Source of the DNA: Apoda limacodes
Lineage: Eukaryota > Arthropoda > Insecta > Lepidoptera > Limacodidae
DNA length: 64,000 nucleotides
Direction: 5' to 3'
Assembly (NCBI GenBank): GCA_946406115.1
Contig: OX291551.1
Span: 13,826,001-13,890,000, forward strand
Within the stretch, counting starts at the first letter, position 1. Every line of letters begins with the position of its first letter. The notes under the pieces are model-generated. The model was not told where the DNA came from and did not search any database. It worked only from the letters and a program-made list of their open reading frames with translations. This document shows, one piece after another, positions 21,320-32,746 of the stretch. The position numbers were made by a program, and so were the translations under genes.

Positions 21320-22612
21320 CAAAGAATGGCAAATGGAGCTCATAAACTTTTCTTTTCGTTTTTCGTTTCTTTACTTTTAACTTGTTACCGCGATTTTTAA
21401 AATTTTACATTTGAGTACATATACCGATATAAATGTATGAAAACTAAACCCCTAGTGGACTTATGTTTATGGTTGTTTTTTAAACGAGAGCAAAATGATA
21501 ACTGACTATTAGGTATTGTAACAATTTCGTTGCATAAGATAAATCATATCTAGTATTGAAAACTAATATATTAAAAGTAGTGTTGATACGGAGCCCCTAT
21601 TGCGTTAGTTTAAATTGAACTTGACCTTATAAGTAGGGTTTAAAATTCAACATATAATAAATTTAAGGAATATAAAAAAGTGTATATTATATTTTTTTAT
21701 TGTTTGTATATATTTAATATTTAACTCTTTGGTTTACAAAATATATTAGAATATGGCCATGTAACTAGGTATATAATAATAAAAAAATAAAATGGAAGTT
21801 TACAGTATCTCAGTCAATGGTATAAAATTGTAGGTTTACATGTAAAATAAATCATATAAGCACTTGGTTCCACCAGTCTGCCCAAATATACCACATCATA
21901 TAAATGTCATACTTGAGCAATATTTTTTTACTAATTTATTCAAGATCAACTCAATAATTTTTGGCTATATGCGTACAGATAGACAGACCAATAAAAATTG
22001 GGTGATCTTTGTTTCACTATGACAAATAACAATTCAATGTAAACATAAAATACAACTCACTTAGTAAAATGGAAATCTTAAAATTATTGGAACAATCTTT
22101 CACCTACAATTACAAGTTTACCTTTTCAATAAAAAGGAAGTATTTTAAAATGAGTAATAATGATACACATGATACAATTGATTTAAAGATCCAGAAGAAT
22201 GGAAATAAATTATTATTAATAGATAATACTCAATTTCAATATCAATGTTGTTGAGATCTAGAGTAATTTTTGAAGAAAACTTGCTGTTTTTTCACCAATA
22301 ACAATATTTTACATGAAAAAACAGTAAACCCATTTTGTTTCAGAAAACTTATAGTTATAAGAACTCAAAATAATATAATCATATCAAGGCAGGGGCCAGC
22401 CAATTATTATATTACACTTTCATGAGGGTTCATTATACCATCTGGGTTCTTAAACATCTCTACCTTGTGTAGTTTTGTGTTGTATCTTTTTATCTTGCAG
22501 AAAAATACATTTGCTACCTTGTTGTCAGTGTGTTGACCTGCATTGAGTTTCTGGACACACCCCTGAATGTCACAAAGCTAATTATTTCAACATATTTTTG
22601 TGAAAGATTAAT
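21320..22612. other. intergenic, nothing recognised
   Basis: Very AT-rich. Short open frames such as 22069-22254 have no family features. Confidence 0.5.
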
Positions 22613-23185
22613 ACCTTTCTATACAAAAAAGTCTTGAAATAGGAAATCATCATCCATTGGTGGTACTAATGTCAAGAACTCTCTTAAAGTTTATTTTGAT
22701 TACATCCTAATTAAATATCTTTAAAATTCATATGCAAAAAATATTGTTAAAAAACGAAAACAATATTATTCATACTCTCACTACATATTAAGAAATTATC
22801 ATTTAAAGTTAGCTGGGCTTTGTTTAAGAAAAAATCATTAAATATTTTCATAATAAAAATTACAATCTTTTGGTGACCTCTCTATACAAAATGGTCTAAT
22901 ATTTTGTTAAAATATGAAAACATAAATGACGATTGGTGGCGCTAGTAGACGTCAGGAGCCCTCTTAAAGTTTATTTTGATTACATCCCAATGAAATGTCT
23001 TTGAAATTCATATGCAAAAAAACATTGTTTATCAATGTGAGCAATAGAGAACAATATTATTCATACTCTGACTACATATGAAGAAAATGTCATTCAAAGT
23101 TAGCTTAGCTTGGCTACATTTTAGAAAAAAAATATTAAATATTTTCGTAATAAAAATTATAATCCTCTGGTTCTTCAGGAATTTG
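22613..23185. repeat. tandem duplication of the ELMO 3' end
   Basis: Two direct copies (about 22613-22878 and 22880-23185) share CTCTTAAAGTTTATTTTGAT, AACAATATTATTCATACTCT and TTAAATATTTTC(A/G)TAATAAA. The right copy contains the real last codons and stop of ELMO. The left copy retains the equivalent codons as a diverged relic (-NFYYENI plus stop, about 22839-22871 on -). The duplication therefore spans the 3' UTR and the extreme C-terminus. Confidence 0.85.
22970..22975 (-). promoter_or_regulatory. candidate polyadenylation signal of ELMO
   Basis: AATAAA on the - strand, about 160 bp after the ELMO stop. The left tandem copy (about 22690) carries the same signal. Confidence 0.35.
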
Positions 23186-25360
23186 AGGTGGATCCTGAGG
23201 TATATCTATACCTTCCGCATCAAGCAAACGAACTTTAATTTCCATGGATAAAAGTGTTTCCAAGTCTTGTTCATATGTTTTGCTTGTCATTTTTTCTTTT
23301 AATAATGCATTGATACCATCTGTCCAATAATCAAATATTTGTTCATCTGGAGCTACAAAATCTAATGAAGTCATATCAGAAGATTTTAAAATCAAAGAGA
23401 AAGCTAACTGAGGATTTATTTTTCTACCTCTTAAATCTTTCATGTGTGGACATTCCTTTCCCATGACTACACATTTAATGTCACTAACTGTCAGCTTATT
23501 GCCAAGTTCTTCCAAACTGGGAGTGCTTTTTTCATCACAATCGGCATAGTGTAAGACTTTGTGATTGGGGGAAAGACGAATAAACCAGAACTTATCCTTG
23601 ATACGCTGTCCTTTTGAAGAGTATTTTTTGAATCTTGTTCCACCAACTAAAACACCTAATCTTTGCTGCTGAATTAATTCAATGATCTCAGGAGTTATTT
23701 TTTCTTTCAATTCTACTATAGGACGTGCATGTGATTCCCATACTTCTCTATTAGTGCGTTCCTGTTGCCATATTTGTGTTATTTCTGAGTATGTCAGTTG
23801 ATTAACTCTTTGACGAAATTTGTCCAATCCTTTAGGTGATGCAGATAATGCCCGACTAATTTGTTCTCTAACAACACTAGATACTTTAATGAAATCTTCA
23901 GTTGTGGCTCTCATTTCTTTCCAAGTTTTATTCAGCAAAACTATACAAATGCAAAATAATTCTTCAAATGGATGATCATGAGTAAAAAACATAGGATGAA
24001 AACTTTGTCCTTGTTCATTTGGTGGCTCTCCTATATGTAAAATATCACATAACTGTTTGACTAACTCAATACTAGTTTTTACAATAGGACATTCATGTTC
24101 ATCAGCTCTACAACTATTCTCTAAAACAATTTTGGTATAATCCTCTCGATAGTTTCTAGCAAAATATAGCATACAATCTAGAGCTAAGATACCTGGTGGT
24201 ACGTCACTAAAATCTCTGATAGGATTGTTCTCAAATTTAAACCCAAGTTTCTTACAGTTTTTTGATATGCTTTCTTGGTAGCGTCTTGTTGTAACTTCTT
24301 TATCTGTTGTATTATCATCGCCGAATGCAATTTTAATCATTTCATTAACTTTTTCTTGTGATTCTTGTTCCTGAGTGTCTGCACCTTGCTGCATTCGTGG
24401 CAGCAACAACCCAAGTAATAGTGTCTGTAATACATATAACTGATGGGCTAATTCTGTGCTAAGAGCTTCTTTAGTAACACTCTTAGTAAAATCTATAGCC
24501 CCAACTAAAGTCTCGTAAATAACATTGCGGACTTGTTTTGATGACAGTGTTGCTGCAATGGTCTTCTTTTTAGTGATATCAGCTTTTGAGAATACTGCAT
24601 TAATAAGGGCAATCGCATTCTGTTGTATGATTCTATCCCTGTATGGGTTTTGTAGATGTTGTACCAAATTTGGTATGGTTATTTCTTTCTCGACTTGTAA
24701 GTTTTTTCCAGAACTGTTTAAAACTATATTTTCAAGTATTGAAAGGGATGATTGAATTATTTGACAGTCCTGTGTATTACTTAGGTTACTCACAAAACCA
24801 GCAATTTTGTTTATAAATTGGTTTTCCAAAATGTCCCAAGATATAATGCCATGATCCATAAGCTCAACAAAAGTTATCAAAGCAAATTTAAGAGAACTTC
24901 CTTTGAACTTCCCTGACTCAATGTTGTTAATTATTAATGATAACCCTTTTTTATTTATAAACTCCAGGGCAAAAGTAAGATCACTACTCAACGTAGATAA
25001 CTTCGTTAGGGCTGCAATTTGTTCAGTCTCATTTCCAGCATTTATTTTAGACAATATTTCTTGTACTGTTTTGGAAGGAGATTGTTCTAGGCGTAGTACT
25101 AGACCATTTTTTATTTCATTCCTGTTTTTTTCAGTGATATAGTTATGATTGTTACTTTCAGAAAATTGTAACGCATAATTTTCAGGGTCAGGAAGACCCC
25201 AAGGTTTACAAAGTAGTTGTATGATGCTCGACAGGGGTTGACTTTGGTCAAATTCAATCAACTGTGGTACTTTGTCATCTGCATTTAGCATTTCCACTGC
25301 TATTTTAAGTTTTGTGGAATCTTTAGTTGCCGAAGGCATTTTTAATGGTTTTGCAGACAT
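23135..25360 (-). CDS. ELMO/Ced-12: engulfment and cell motility protein (ELMO / Ced-12)
   Basis: This is one uninterrupted 741-codon frame starting at an ATG (25358-25360); ELMO proteins are usually 720-730 aa. Residues about 17-95 form the N-terminal ubiquitin-like Rho-binding domain. About 100-300 are armadillo-type repeats. About 330-500 are the ELMO/CED12 domain. About 560-690 are a PH domain, with the conserved LVGGTRFKK, DKFWFIRLSPNHKVLHYAD and GKECPHMK blocks. A tail with PQDPPQIPEEPED forms the proline-rich SH3-binding end. ELMO binds DOCK1/Myoblast city and relieves its autoinhibition to activate Rac in phagocytosis, cell migration and myoblast fusion; it acts in the cytosol and at the membrane. 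The absence of introns is notable in a window of many-exon genes, but the frame is intact and I see no poly(A) scar. Confidence 0.97.
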   Translation of the reverse strand: MSAKPLKMPSATKDSTKLKIAVEMLNADDKVPQLIEFDQSQPLSSIIQLLCKPWGLPDPENYALQFSESNNHNYITEKNRNEIKNGLVLRLEQSPSKTVQEILSKINAGNETEQIAALTKLSTLSSDLTFALEFINKKGLSLIINNIESGKFKGSSLKFALITFVELMDHGIISWDILENQFINKIAGFVSNLSNTQDCQIIQSSLSILENIVLNSSGKNLQVEKEITIPNLVQHLQNPYRDRIIQQNAIALINAVFSKADITKKKTIAATLSSKQVRNVIYETLVGAIDFTKSVTKEALSTELAHQLYVLQTLLLGLLLPRMQQGADTQEQESQEKVNEMIKIAFGDDNTTDKEVTTRRYQESISKNCKKLGFKFENNPIRDFSDVPPGILALDCMLYFARNYREDYTKIVLENSCRADEHECPIVKTSIELVKQLCDILHIGEPPNEQGQSFHPMFFTHDHPFEELFCICIVLLNKTWKEMRATTEDFIKVSSVVREQISRALSASPKGLDKFRQRVNQLTYSEITQIWQQERTNREVWESHARPIVELKEKITPEIIELIQQQRLGVLVGGTRFKKYSSKGQRIKDKFWFIRLSPNHKVLHYADCDEKSTPSLEELGNKLTVSDIKCVVMGKECPHMKDLRGRKINPQLAFSLILKSSDMTSLDFVAPDEQIFDYWTDGINALLKEKMTSKTYEQDLETLLSMEIKVRLLDAEGIDIPQDPPQIPEEPEDYNFYYENI

Positions 25361-26217
25361 TTAATTACCATCAGAGAAAACAGTAAAACACCACACACTT
25401 TGGTTAGATATATTATAAACACCCCAAAAATGTCCAAAATTACAAATCTAAAAAAAAATTGTATAAGGAAATGTTATTTTTGTTCGTCTCTAGGACAGGC
25501 TAATGTCTTAGATCATGCTGCTTAGTCTTGTATAAGTCTTTTTCATAAGTACTTTGTATTTATCTGTCTTAACCCATATATTTATGTCTTCAGTATTTAC
25601 TGTACACTCGTTTCATATTCAGTGAAATCCTTAGGTATTGTTAATGTTTATCTTGTTTAATCGCCGTGAACAAATTCTGAGTTCTGATACGTCATTAAAA
25701 TGGGTATACATATCGATGGCTTACGGCCAAAAAGAGACTTACTACTACTTTAAAATAAATTTTACAGAGGAGCGGTTTAAAGTTCTAAAAAAACCTAAAA
25801 AATCAATTATAGCTGAAAACTTAAAAAGACATTAAACTTTTAATAATTTTTCAATAAAATGGCATTATTAGTAAATATAAATTATATTGCTTACACGATT
25901 TACTATTGCTTAAACTTAAATTGTCTTGATTTTACTAACAAGAAAAACATAATAAATGAAAACCACTTATTGATTCGCTTCGAACCACAAAGGTTTTTTT
26001 TAAATGATGGAAAATAGGTAACAGTGAGTTTTATTGTTATTGATGTACCGAACATAAAGAAGGTAGGGGCAATTTAATATAAACGTACTGACAGACGGAA
26101 AAGAAAATTGTAATAAGATATTTTTTCAACGAACCATTCAGCATTATTAAAAACGACGGTAGATTGTGTCATAGAGTCATGTTCACATCACAGACACATT
26201 TAATATAGGAACCCTAG
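25361..26217. other. upstream flank of ELMO, nothing recognised
   Basis: This should contain the ELMO 5' UTR and promoter, but no TATA box or initiator could be called with confidence. A 65-codon open frame at 25638-25835 has no recognisable feature. Confidence 0.4.
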
Positions 26218-27474
26218 GTAGCAGTAGAGAAGCCAGGCCGTCGAGACCGAAGTTCCGCCGGACCGAAGAGTCCTCTACCGAAAACTGGTATCATTGGGTT
26301 CAGCATGATGTCTTGGATAAGAATAGTCCGGTTGTCGCGTTCTAAAGTGGTGGAGGCGGGAGCGAGGGGATGGGAAAGATGCGGAAACCGGCTATCGGGG
26401 TTTAGTTAATTTCTTTATAGCCACTTACCCGATTTCAACAAATAAGGTGTCATATGATAGGTGATAAAATGCTTAACATAATATGTCTTACAATGGTTTC
26501 TGTGTATACCATACTTTATAAAAAATTTAGAAAAAAAGCGATTTTTTAACTAAACATTTTTTAATTTTATTGAATTGTAAATTACATGAAATCAAAAAGT
26601 AATGTATTACTAAGAATTAGGCGATTGATACAGCTATATAAAAGTTTTTAATTTTTTTAATTCTGTTGAGAAATGATAAATCTGTGACTGAATTTATACA
26701 TTAGGGTAACGAGACTAGTGCTGCGCATCATCCTATAGCGGGTTTTATTTTCTAGATTATTTCAATAACTACTAGTAACAAGACTTATTTCTATAATCAT
26801 TATATAAATAAATAAAATATTAAGTATAAAATATAAGCTAAAAAATACTAAGTCATATTATCATTTACAGTTCTACAAATATTTTGAATAACGAAACTCT
26901 GTAGTTTATTTATTATATTTTTCAACTTCACATCACAAATAAAACAATACAGCCTTACACTAGGTAATATAATATAATAAACAATGTTTTAGTTTAAAAA
27001 TGTCATAAATGCCTCCCAATTAATAAAGTTCTAATTCTTCCAAACATTTTTATCATCAACTTTTTTAAAGCTTTTTTTCATCAAACTATCTGTGTCATAT
27101 ATTTTTATTTAATATAATTTATTTGGAGCTAAATTAATCACACGTTTTGGAATTTTATTGTAAAAATATAAACTTTGTATTGCAAAAAAACTACTTATGT
27201 ACTTTTTGATGACGACATTTTGGAATACCAATTTATCCTTATTCCTTATATGAACACTGTGTAGGTCACTATTTTAGGCAAATAAATGCGAATTTTTGCC
27301 TATATACATTATATAAGTGTAGATATATTGGCAAGAAACAGTTAAAATATCAATTCCCCTAAACAGTTCCCTAAAAGAATGTCCCAATTAATAGATCTCC
27401 TACTTCTTATGTACAACTGAAATAGTTAACCAGAAATATGTCTATAATCTATAATCTATAAATATGTTTGATGT

Positions 27475-29650
27475 GACATTTAAGTCATCTTGAGATTTGT
27501 TTTTGTACTGGTTAAAAAAAATCTGAACCCATATGGCAAACATGGTATCAGCTGCAAATCTTTGAGAGATATTGGCACAGCGTTGCCATATGTACGGATT
27601 TGTCCGTACACGTGCGAAATTTTGAACAATTTCTCAGAACACATCCCATTATACAAGCGGTAGAACACACACAGGGAGGCAAATTCTCTCCTCAGACTTA
27701 AGGGTTGGATATGGCTTGTGAGTTTGGGATCGTTGACGATTCTCACAGCCCGTAGTTGAACCAAGTCAAAAGGGGCAAGATGGTATTCTGGGCGGGTGCC
27801 CAGAGATGGAAGCAGTACTCCATATGGGGCCGGATTTGCGACTTGTAAATGAGCTCAGAACTGAACATCGCTGAAGATTTCATCACCAAGGATCCCAATG
27901 CTCTTGGAGATGGAGAGGGGAGTGTTCTGGAATCGTGGGACCTCAGTAAATGGGATTTTCTTAGCGGTGAACGCGCAGACTTGTGACTTCCTATGGTTGA
28001 ATCGGACCAAGTTTTCCCGTCCCAAGTCAGAGACCTGGTCTCGATTTGAGACACAAGTTTTTCACGCTTTTTCTCCACATCGGAACGAGAGATGTTTGCA
28101 CGGCCCGTGTAATAAGTGTCTCCAGTGCTGTCATCTGCATAGTGTTGTTGATGTCTAACATTTCATTGATATGCAGTATAAACAGCGTAGGAGACAGCAC
28201 AGAGCCTTGTGGGACACCAGCATTATTGTCCATGCTATCAGAGCAACTATCGTCAACTACTACAACTACTACGTTATTAGTCTGCCGGACAAAAAGCTAG
28301 CCACCCATTTGCACAAACCCTCAACTCCGTAAGATGGCAACTTCGATAGAAGACCCCAGTGCCAGGCCCGAGCGAACGTCTTTACTGTGTCCAGGCTACA
28401 TGCTACTACAGTGCCTCCCTCTGACTCTCATTGGCTAGTTCAATTCAATTCAATTAAATATAATTTTATTCAGATTAGGCTACAATAATTGAGCACTTAT
28501 GAATGTCACTACGCCATCGGTTCGTAAGTCTACAGGGCGGGAGACCTCTTACTGAGAAGAACCGGCAAGAAACTCAGCAAGGGCATTTCTTTTCTCCGTT
28601 TCTTTTACAGCGTCCAATTAAAATATTGGAAAATGCCCTCCCTATCATAAAAGGACACTTTCCATTACAAACATAAAAAAACATGAAATATAAAGCACAA
28701 GCACAACATAAAAAAGTATCTAATATAAACAAAAGACAGTTTATGTATTCATCACTAAGAAATAATCAATGTCTTACAGTATTAATAAACAAAACAAAAA
28801 AGTAAGACTAAATACTAAGAATACCAAGAAGTTTGCAAGAGGAGACCAGCCTCCACAGGCGGCACCCGTTTACGAGGATGACACATGAATCAGCCATCGC
28901 TTCGCTCAACCATGTTTTAGGGAACGTAACGACCCGACACACACGCCACCACCGCAGAGACACTTTGAGAGAGCATGACACACTCAAGCAACTCGAATAA
29001 AACTTCGATTGTACTAGTGCCCATCGGTGTGTGAGATACACTAGAATGTCACCAGTCGAGCGACCGATGCGAATGCCATATTGACGGGCGCTGACCAGGT
29101 CTTGTTTTTCTAGGTATCTTAGCAGCTGCGTATTGATCATACGCTCCATCACCTTGGAGAGGAGAGAGGTAATAGCGATTGGCCTGTCATTCAGTGGATC
29201 TGATCTATCACCCTTTTTGGGCACCGGGTGCAAATTCGCAGTCTTCCATAAAGACGAAAATTGCCTAGTGTAGTATGGTAGGACAGCGCGAAGAGGCGCG
29301 TGAGTACAGAACACAACTCAGGAGCACACTGTTTAAGCACCACTGCTGGTATACCGTCTGGCCCACTCGACTCATGAACATTTAGAGAAAGCAATGACTG
29401 CCGGACCGCCCGTTGTGTTATGGAGATTTCGGGCATGGTCTTACCGCACCACGGTATAGTAGTTTGTACAGCGCTTTCGTCGTTCATATTCGAGTTTGAA
29501 GCAGAGACTACCAAGTAGATCGGCTTTCTCTTTAGCACTATGGGTCAAGTCACAACCGGTCTTTCGCAATGGAAAATGGCCATAACAATAGATTATTAAT
29601 AATAGGACATCGGTGTCAAGGCTGTGCACTATTAACTTTTCAAATCCCAA
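27475..29650 (-). mobile_element. decayed Jockey/CR1-like LINE, split by an insertion
   Basis: Reverse-transcriptase pieces occur in order on - with frameshifts and stops. The linker before the RT (TAKEKADL-like) and SGPDGIPAVVLKQ lie at about 29570-29330. WKTANLHPVPKKGDRSDP and the ITSLLSKVMER block lie at about 29245-29140. After the insertion, AGVPQGSVLSPTLF (motif B) lies at about 28225-28185, and the thumb with SQIRPHMEYCFHLWAPA at about 27850-27785. LRRE-FASLCVFYRLYNGMCSE follows near 27695-27640. It is the same family as 1-905. Confidence 0.9.
28440..29013 (-). mobile_element. 5'-truncated LINE inserted into the older LINE, with target duplication
   Basis: The insert is flanked by CTAGT on both sides (28435-28439 and 29014-29018). 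Removing it restores the host LINE order: ...CCGATGGGCACTAG then CCAATGAGAGTCAG on -, compare 10-35 of this window. On - it reads through a short coding remnant and a 3' UTR and ends in AATTGAATTGAATTGAA, a microsatellite tail like those of CR1-type elements. Confidence 0.85.
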
Positions 29651-30594
29651 ATTTCTTCAATCTATACCAATAAGAATATATCATGTGTCAGCTTCCTCAT
29701 GATAGGATTGCAAGCTGTCAATATTTCAATGGGGTTCGTGCTCACGACTTTGGCTTCAGGAAAACCTCCAGAAGTCAATAGTTCATAATTGGCGTCAAGC
29801 TTTAAGGCTGGTTTAGTAATTGCTATGGTCATAAACACTTTATTTGCAACCTAGTGAATGAAACGACCCCACTTCCTGGTAAACGGAATCTATTGATTGC
29901 CCTCGTTTTGAACGTTTTCTAGATTTGATAGATGCCTTTTTATACTGATCAAATTGGACAAAAATACTTCGACATTCCATTTTATTGGAATCCTAAGTTA
30001 AATGCTTCTATTAAAACAAATCCATGTAAAGTTTACACAAGGCAAACGCCTGCTTAAATCGCTAGTTACCATTTTCTGCTGCTTTTCTGACATTTGCGCT
30101 ATCTAAGCCTGGCAAATAAGGCAAAGATTCCAGTTTATTTCGGCCTTTTCTTTTCGCTTAGGTAAACTAACCGACCCGACAGCACCTAACTCCATGTTTA
30201 TTTGCTAACTGCTATATACATAAGTATGTAACTTAAAGTGTAGGATAAGTATGTATTATTTATTAAGTTTCTAACACAATCAAATAAAACTAATTAAGTA
30301 CATACACAGCCACTACGGTGCTCAAACAGAGCGAGAAACTGAGTGACTGACGTGCGTGAGATGTTGTCGTTGAGCTGGCCATTCAGCCAATCTCCGTCTC
30401 GGTCGTCGCGAGCTCGCTCGGGATATCGGTGATAACTTTGTTTTTTTCTGACCGAATTTCAAAATTGAAAACAATACCACAAGGTAATAAATGTGACAAT
30501 TTTATGTAGCACTTGGTTTTAAACCTGTCATTGACATTTACTGCTTCAATTCAACAAACTAAAAATATTTTTGGTGGAATTTTTTTTTTCTGAA
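29651..30594. other. interior of the inverted-repeat block, nothing recognised
   Basis: No coding region or known repeat is seen. A GC-richer CpG-containing patch lies at about 30300-30430. Confidence 0.4.
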
Positions 30595-31096
30595 TATTGA
30601 ATAAACTAGGGTATTTACAGAACTTATTGTAAGACATGATATGTTAAGCATTTTATCACCTATGATATGCCACCTTATTTGTTGAAATTGGATATTTGGT
30701 TATTGAGAAATTAGCCAAACCCTGATACCCGGTTTCCGCGTATTTTCTCTCCCTCCCTGCCCCCTCCACCACTTTAAAACGCAACAACCGGTTTATTCTT
30801 GTTCAAAAGATCATGCTGAACACAACGATACCGATTGTCGGTAGATCGTTATTTGACGACTGTCTTAAAAGCGGCTTCTCTACTATATGTACAGAACATA
30901 ACAAATATTTTTCCCGATCTCGTTTCTGAGCCACCTCTATCAGCGGTTTTACGAATATCTAGATTGGCATTTTCATCGTCATTACAAAAATTTCAACCAC
31001 TACAACAGTCAGGCGCAACTACCGGCAACTGGATCAAATACCACTACAAACTAAAAACAAGACCTATCCAGATACAAACGGGCATGAGAGAGAGTG

Positions 31097-32190
31097 TTTT
31101 TTTATACCACTAAGGTGGAAAACAAGCTTGCGATCCGCCTGAGTGTAAGCGGTTACCGCAGCCTATGGACGCTTGCAACACCTGGGGCATCACTTGCGCG
31201 TTGCCGACCCTTAAAAAATCTAATAACTTCTTTGTTTAAGAACCCTATACTGTAGTCCTTAGAGAAAACTTTGGCAGGTCACTATACCTAAGAATTCGCG
31301 GGAGGATGTTTCTCTGAAACCGCACTGTACGTGACCATTTAGGTTCTAGGTGTGAAGATGAATTCCCTGCTGATGGTAGAAAGTAGCCGTTGGCATCATT
31401 TCGAACAATTCCTTATCAGAACACATTCCATTATACAAGCGGTAGAACACACACAGGGAGGCAAAGTCTCTCCTCAGACATAAGGGTTCGATACAACTTG
31501 CTAGTATGGGATTGTCGACGATTCTCACAGCTCGTCGTTGAACCGAGTCAAACGGACCAAGCTGGTACCCGGGTGCACCCGCCTAGAGATAGCAGCAGTA
31601 CTCCATATGGGGCCGGACTTGCGACTTGTAAAGCAGTAACCTGTACCCGAGGTGAAGTACTGCTTCGCTCTGTTGAGAACACCAAGTTTTTTGGAGGCCA
31701 GCTTCACCTTGTCTTGACAATGATCTCGGAACTAAACATCGCTGGAGTTGTCAAAACTCTTAGAGATGGTAAGGGCTATGTTTTAGAACGATGGGATCTT
31801 AGTAAATCGTGTTTTCTTAGCGGTGAACGCGCAGTGTTTTTGTAGGGTTAAATCGCACCCGTCCCCAGTAGAGATCTTGGACAGAATCGTCTCGATTTGA
31901 GACATAAGTTCTCCGCGCTTTTGCTTCACAAGGGAACAAGGAATGTTTAGACGACTCATGTACTAAATGTCTCCGGTACTGTCTTCTGCATAGCAATGTA
32001 TGATATTGATGGACAACATGTCATTGATATGCAGTAGAAACAGCGTAGGAGACAGCACCGAGCCTTGCGGGACACCAGCATTAATGTCCACGTCATCAGA
32101 ACAACTACCATCAACTACGGCTTGATTTCTATCAAGACCTAGAAGAGAGACTAGAAAAAAATGTTTCGAAAATTGGTTCAGACGCATGAA
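31097..32190 (-). mobile_element. decayed Jockey/CR1-like LINE, 3' part
   Basis: On - it reads motif B (AGVPQGSVLSPTLFLLHINDM at about 32100-32025), KLASKKLGVLNRAKQYFTSG at about 31705-31650, and the LCVFYRLYNGMCS block at about 31465-31425. The family's 3' UTR follows, to the poly(A) complement at about 31097-31105. Several frameshifts are present, and the 5' part is missing. Confidence 0.9.
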
Positions 32191-32746
32191 ACTTTGTATA
32201 CAAACTGGTGGAGAGTTCTTTGAAAAGATTTATTTGAAATATTTTATATATAGAAGTTAGGTTTTTAGTTTCTCAAAACTTTCTGAGTGTCCCACGGACT
32301 TTATGCTTTCACGGCTTTGATTTTTGGTTGAAAATGAAAAGTTCCAAGATTTGACGGTACACCAATTAGCTTGCGTTTTTTAAACGGTATTTTGTTTATA
32401 AACCCATGAAAATGTACAAAACGGGATAGGAAAAGAACGTATGCCCCCACTTGACTAAGCGATGATGTACGAACTCATGTTCAATTGATTGTCTTTATTT
32501 GGACTAGGAACACTAATTAATGCGTTATTAAGCCATTACAGCTTCAATTGAAACGGAAATATGATCCTTCGGTTAACAAACGTCACCTACTTTGCATCAC
32601 ATCATGAACTTGCCTCTAAAATATTTTAGTTGATTTAGTGTTCCTATGAAGCAAGTGAGCATTCGGGGGAAAATGATATTGTAGTAAAATTATTTGTTTG
32701 TTCTTTTATTATTTTTTTACCTGCCATTTTTAATAAAGTGAATGCA
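32191..32746. other. upstream flank of F-spondin gene 1
   Basis: AT-rich, no coding sequence seen. It presumably holds the 5' UTR and promoter, but no element could be called. Confidence 0.4.

Larger units (their letters stand above)
26218..30890. mobile_element. 4.6-kb block bounded by about 300-bp inverted repeats
   Basis: The left arm about 26218-26530 and the right arm about 30595-30890 are inverted copies. They share GTAGAGAAGCC at the outer edge, then CTACCGA, TCAGCATGATG, AAAGTGGTGGAGG, CGGAAACCGG and TTTCAACAAATAAGGTG, and GGTGATAAAATGCTTAACAT at the inner edge. The arms are diverged but collinear. Between them lie AT-rich sequence (26531-27470), a decayed LINE and its own insertion, and 29650-30590 without recognised content. 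It could be one large TIR transposon or two inverted copies of a shorter repeat. Confidence 0.7.

Noticed and set aside
25638..25835. 65-codon open frame upstream of ELMO
   Set aside because: No motif or splice context was recognised, and its length is ordinary for chance in this much sequence.
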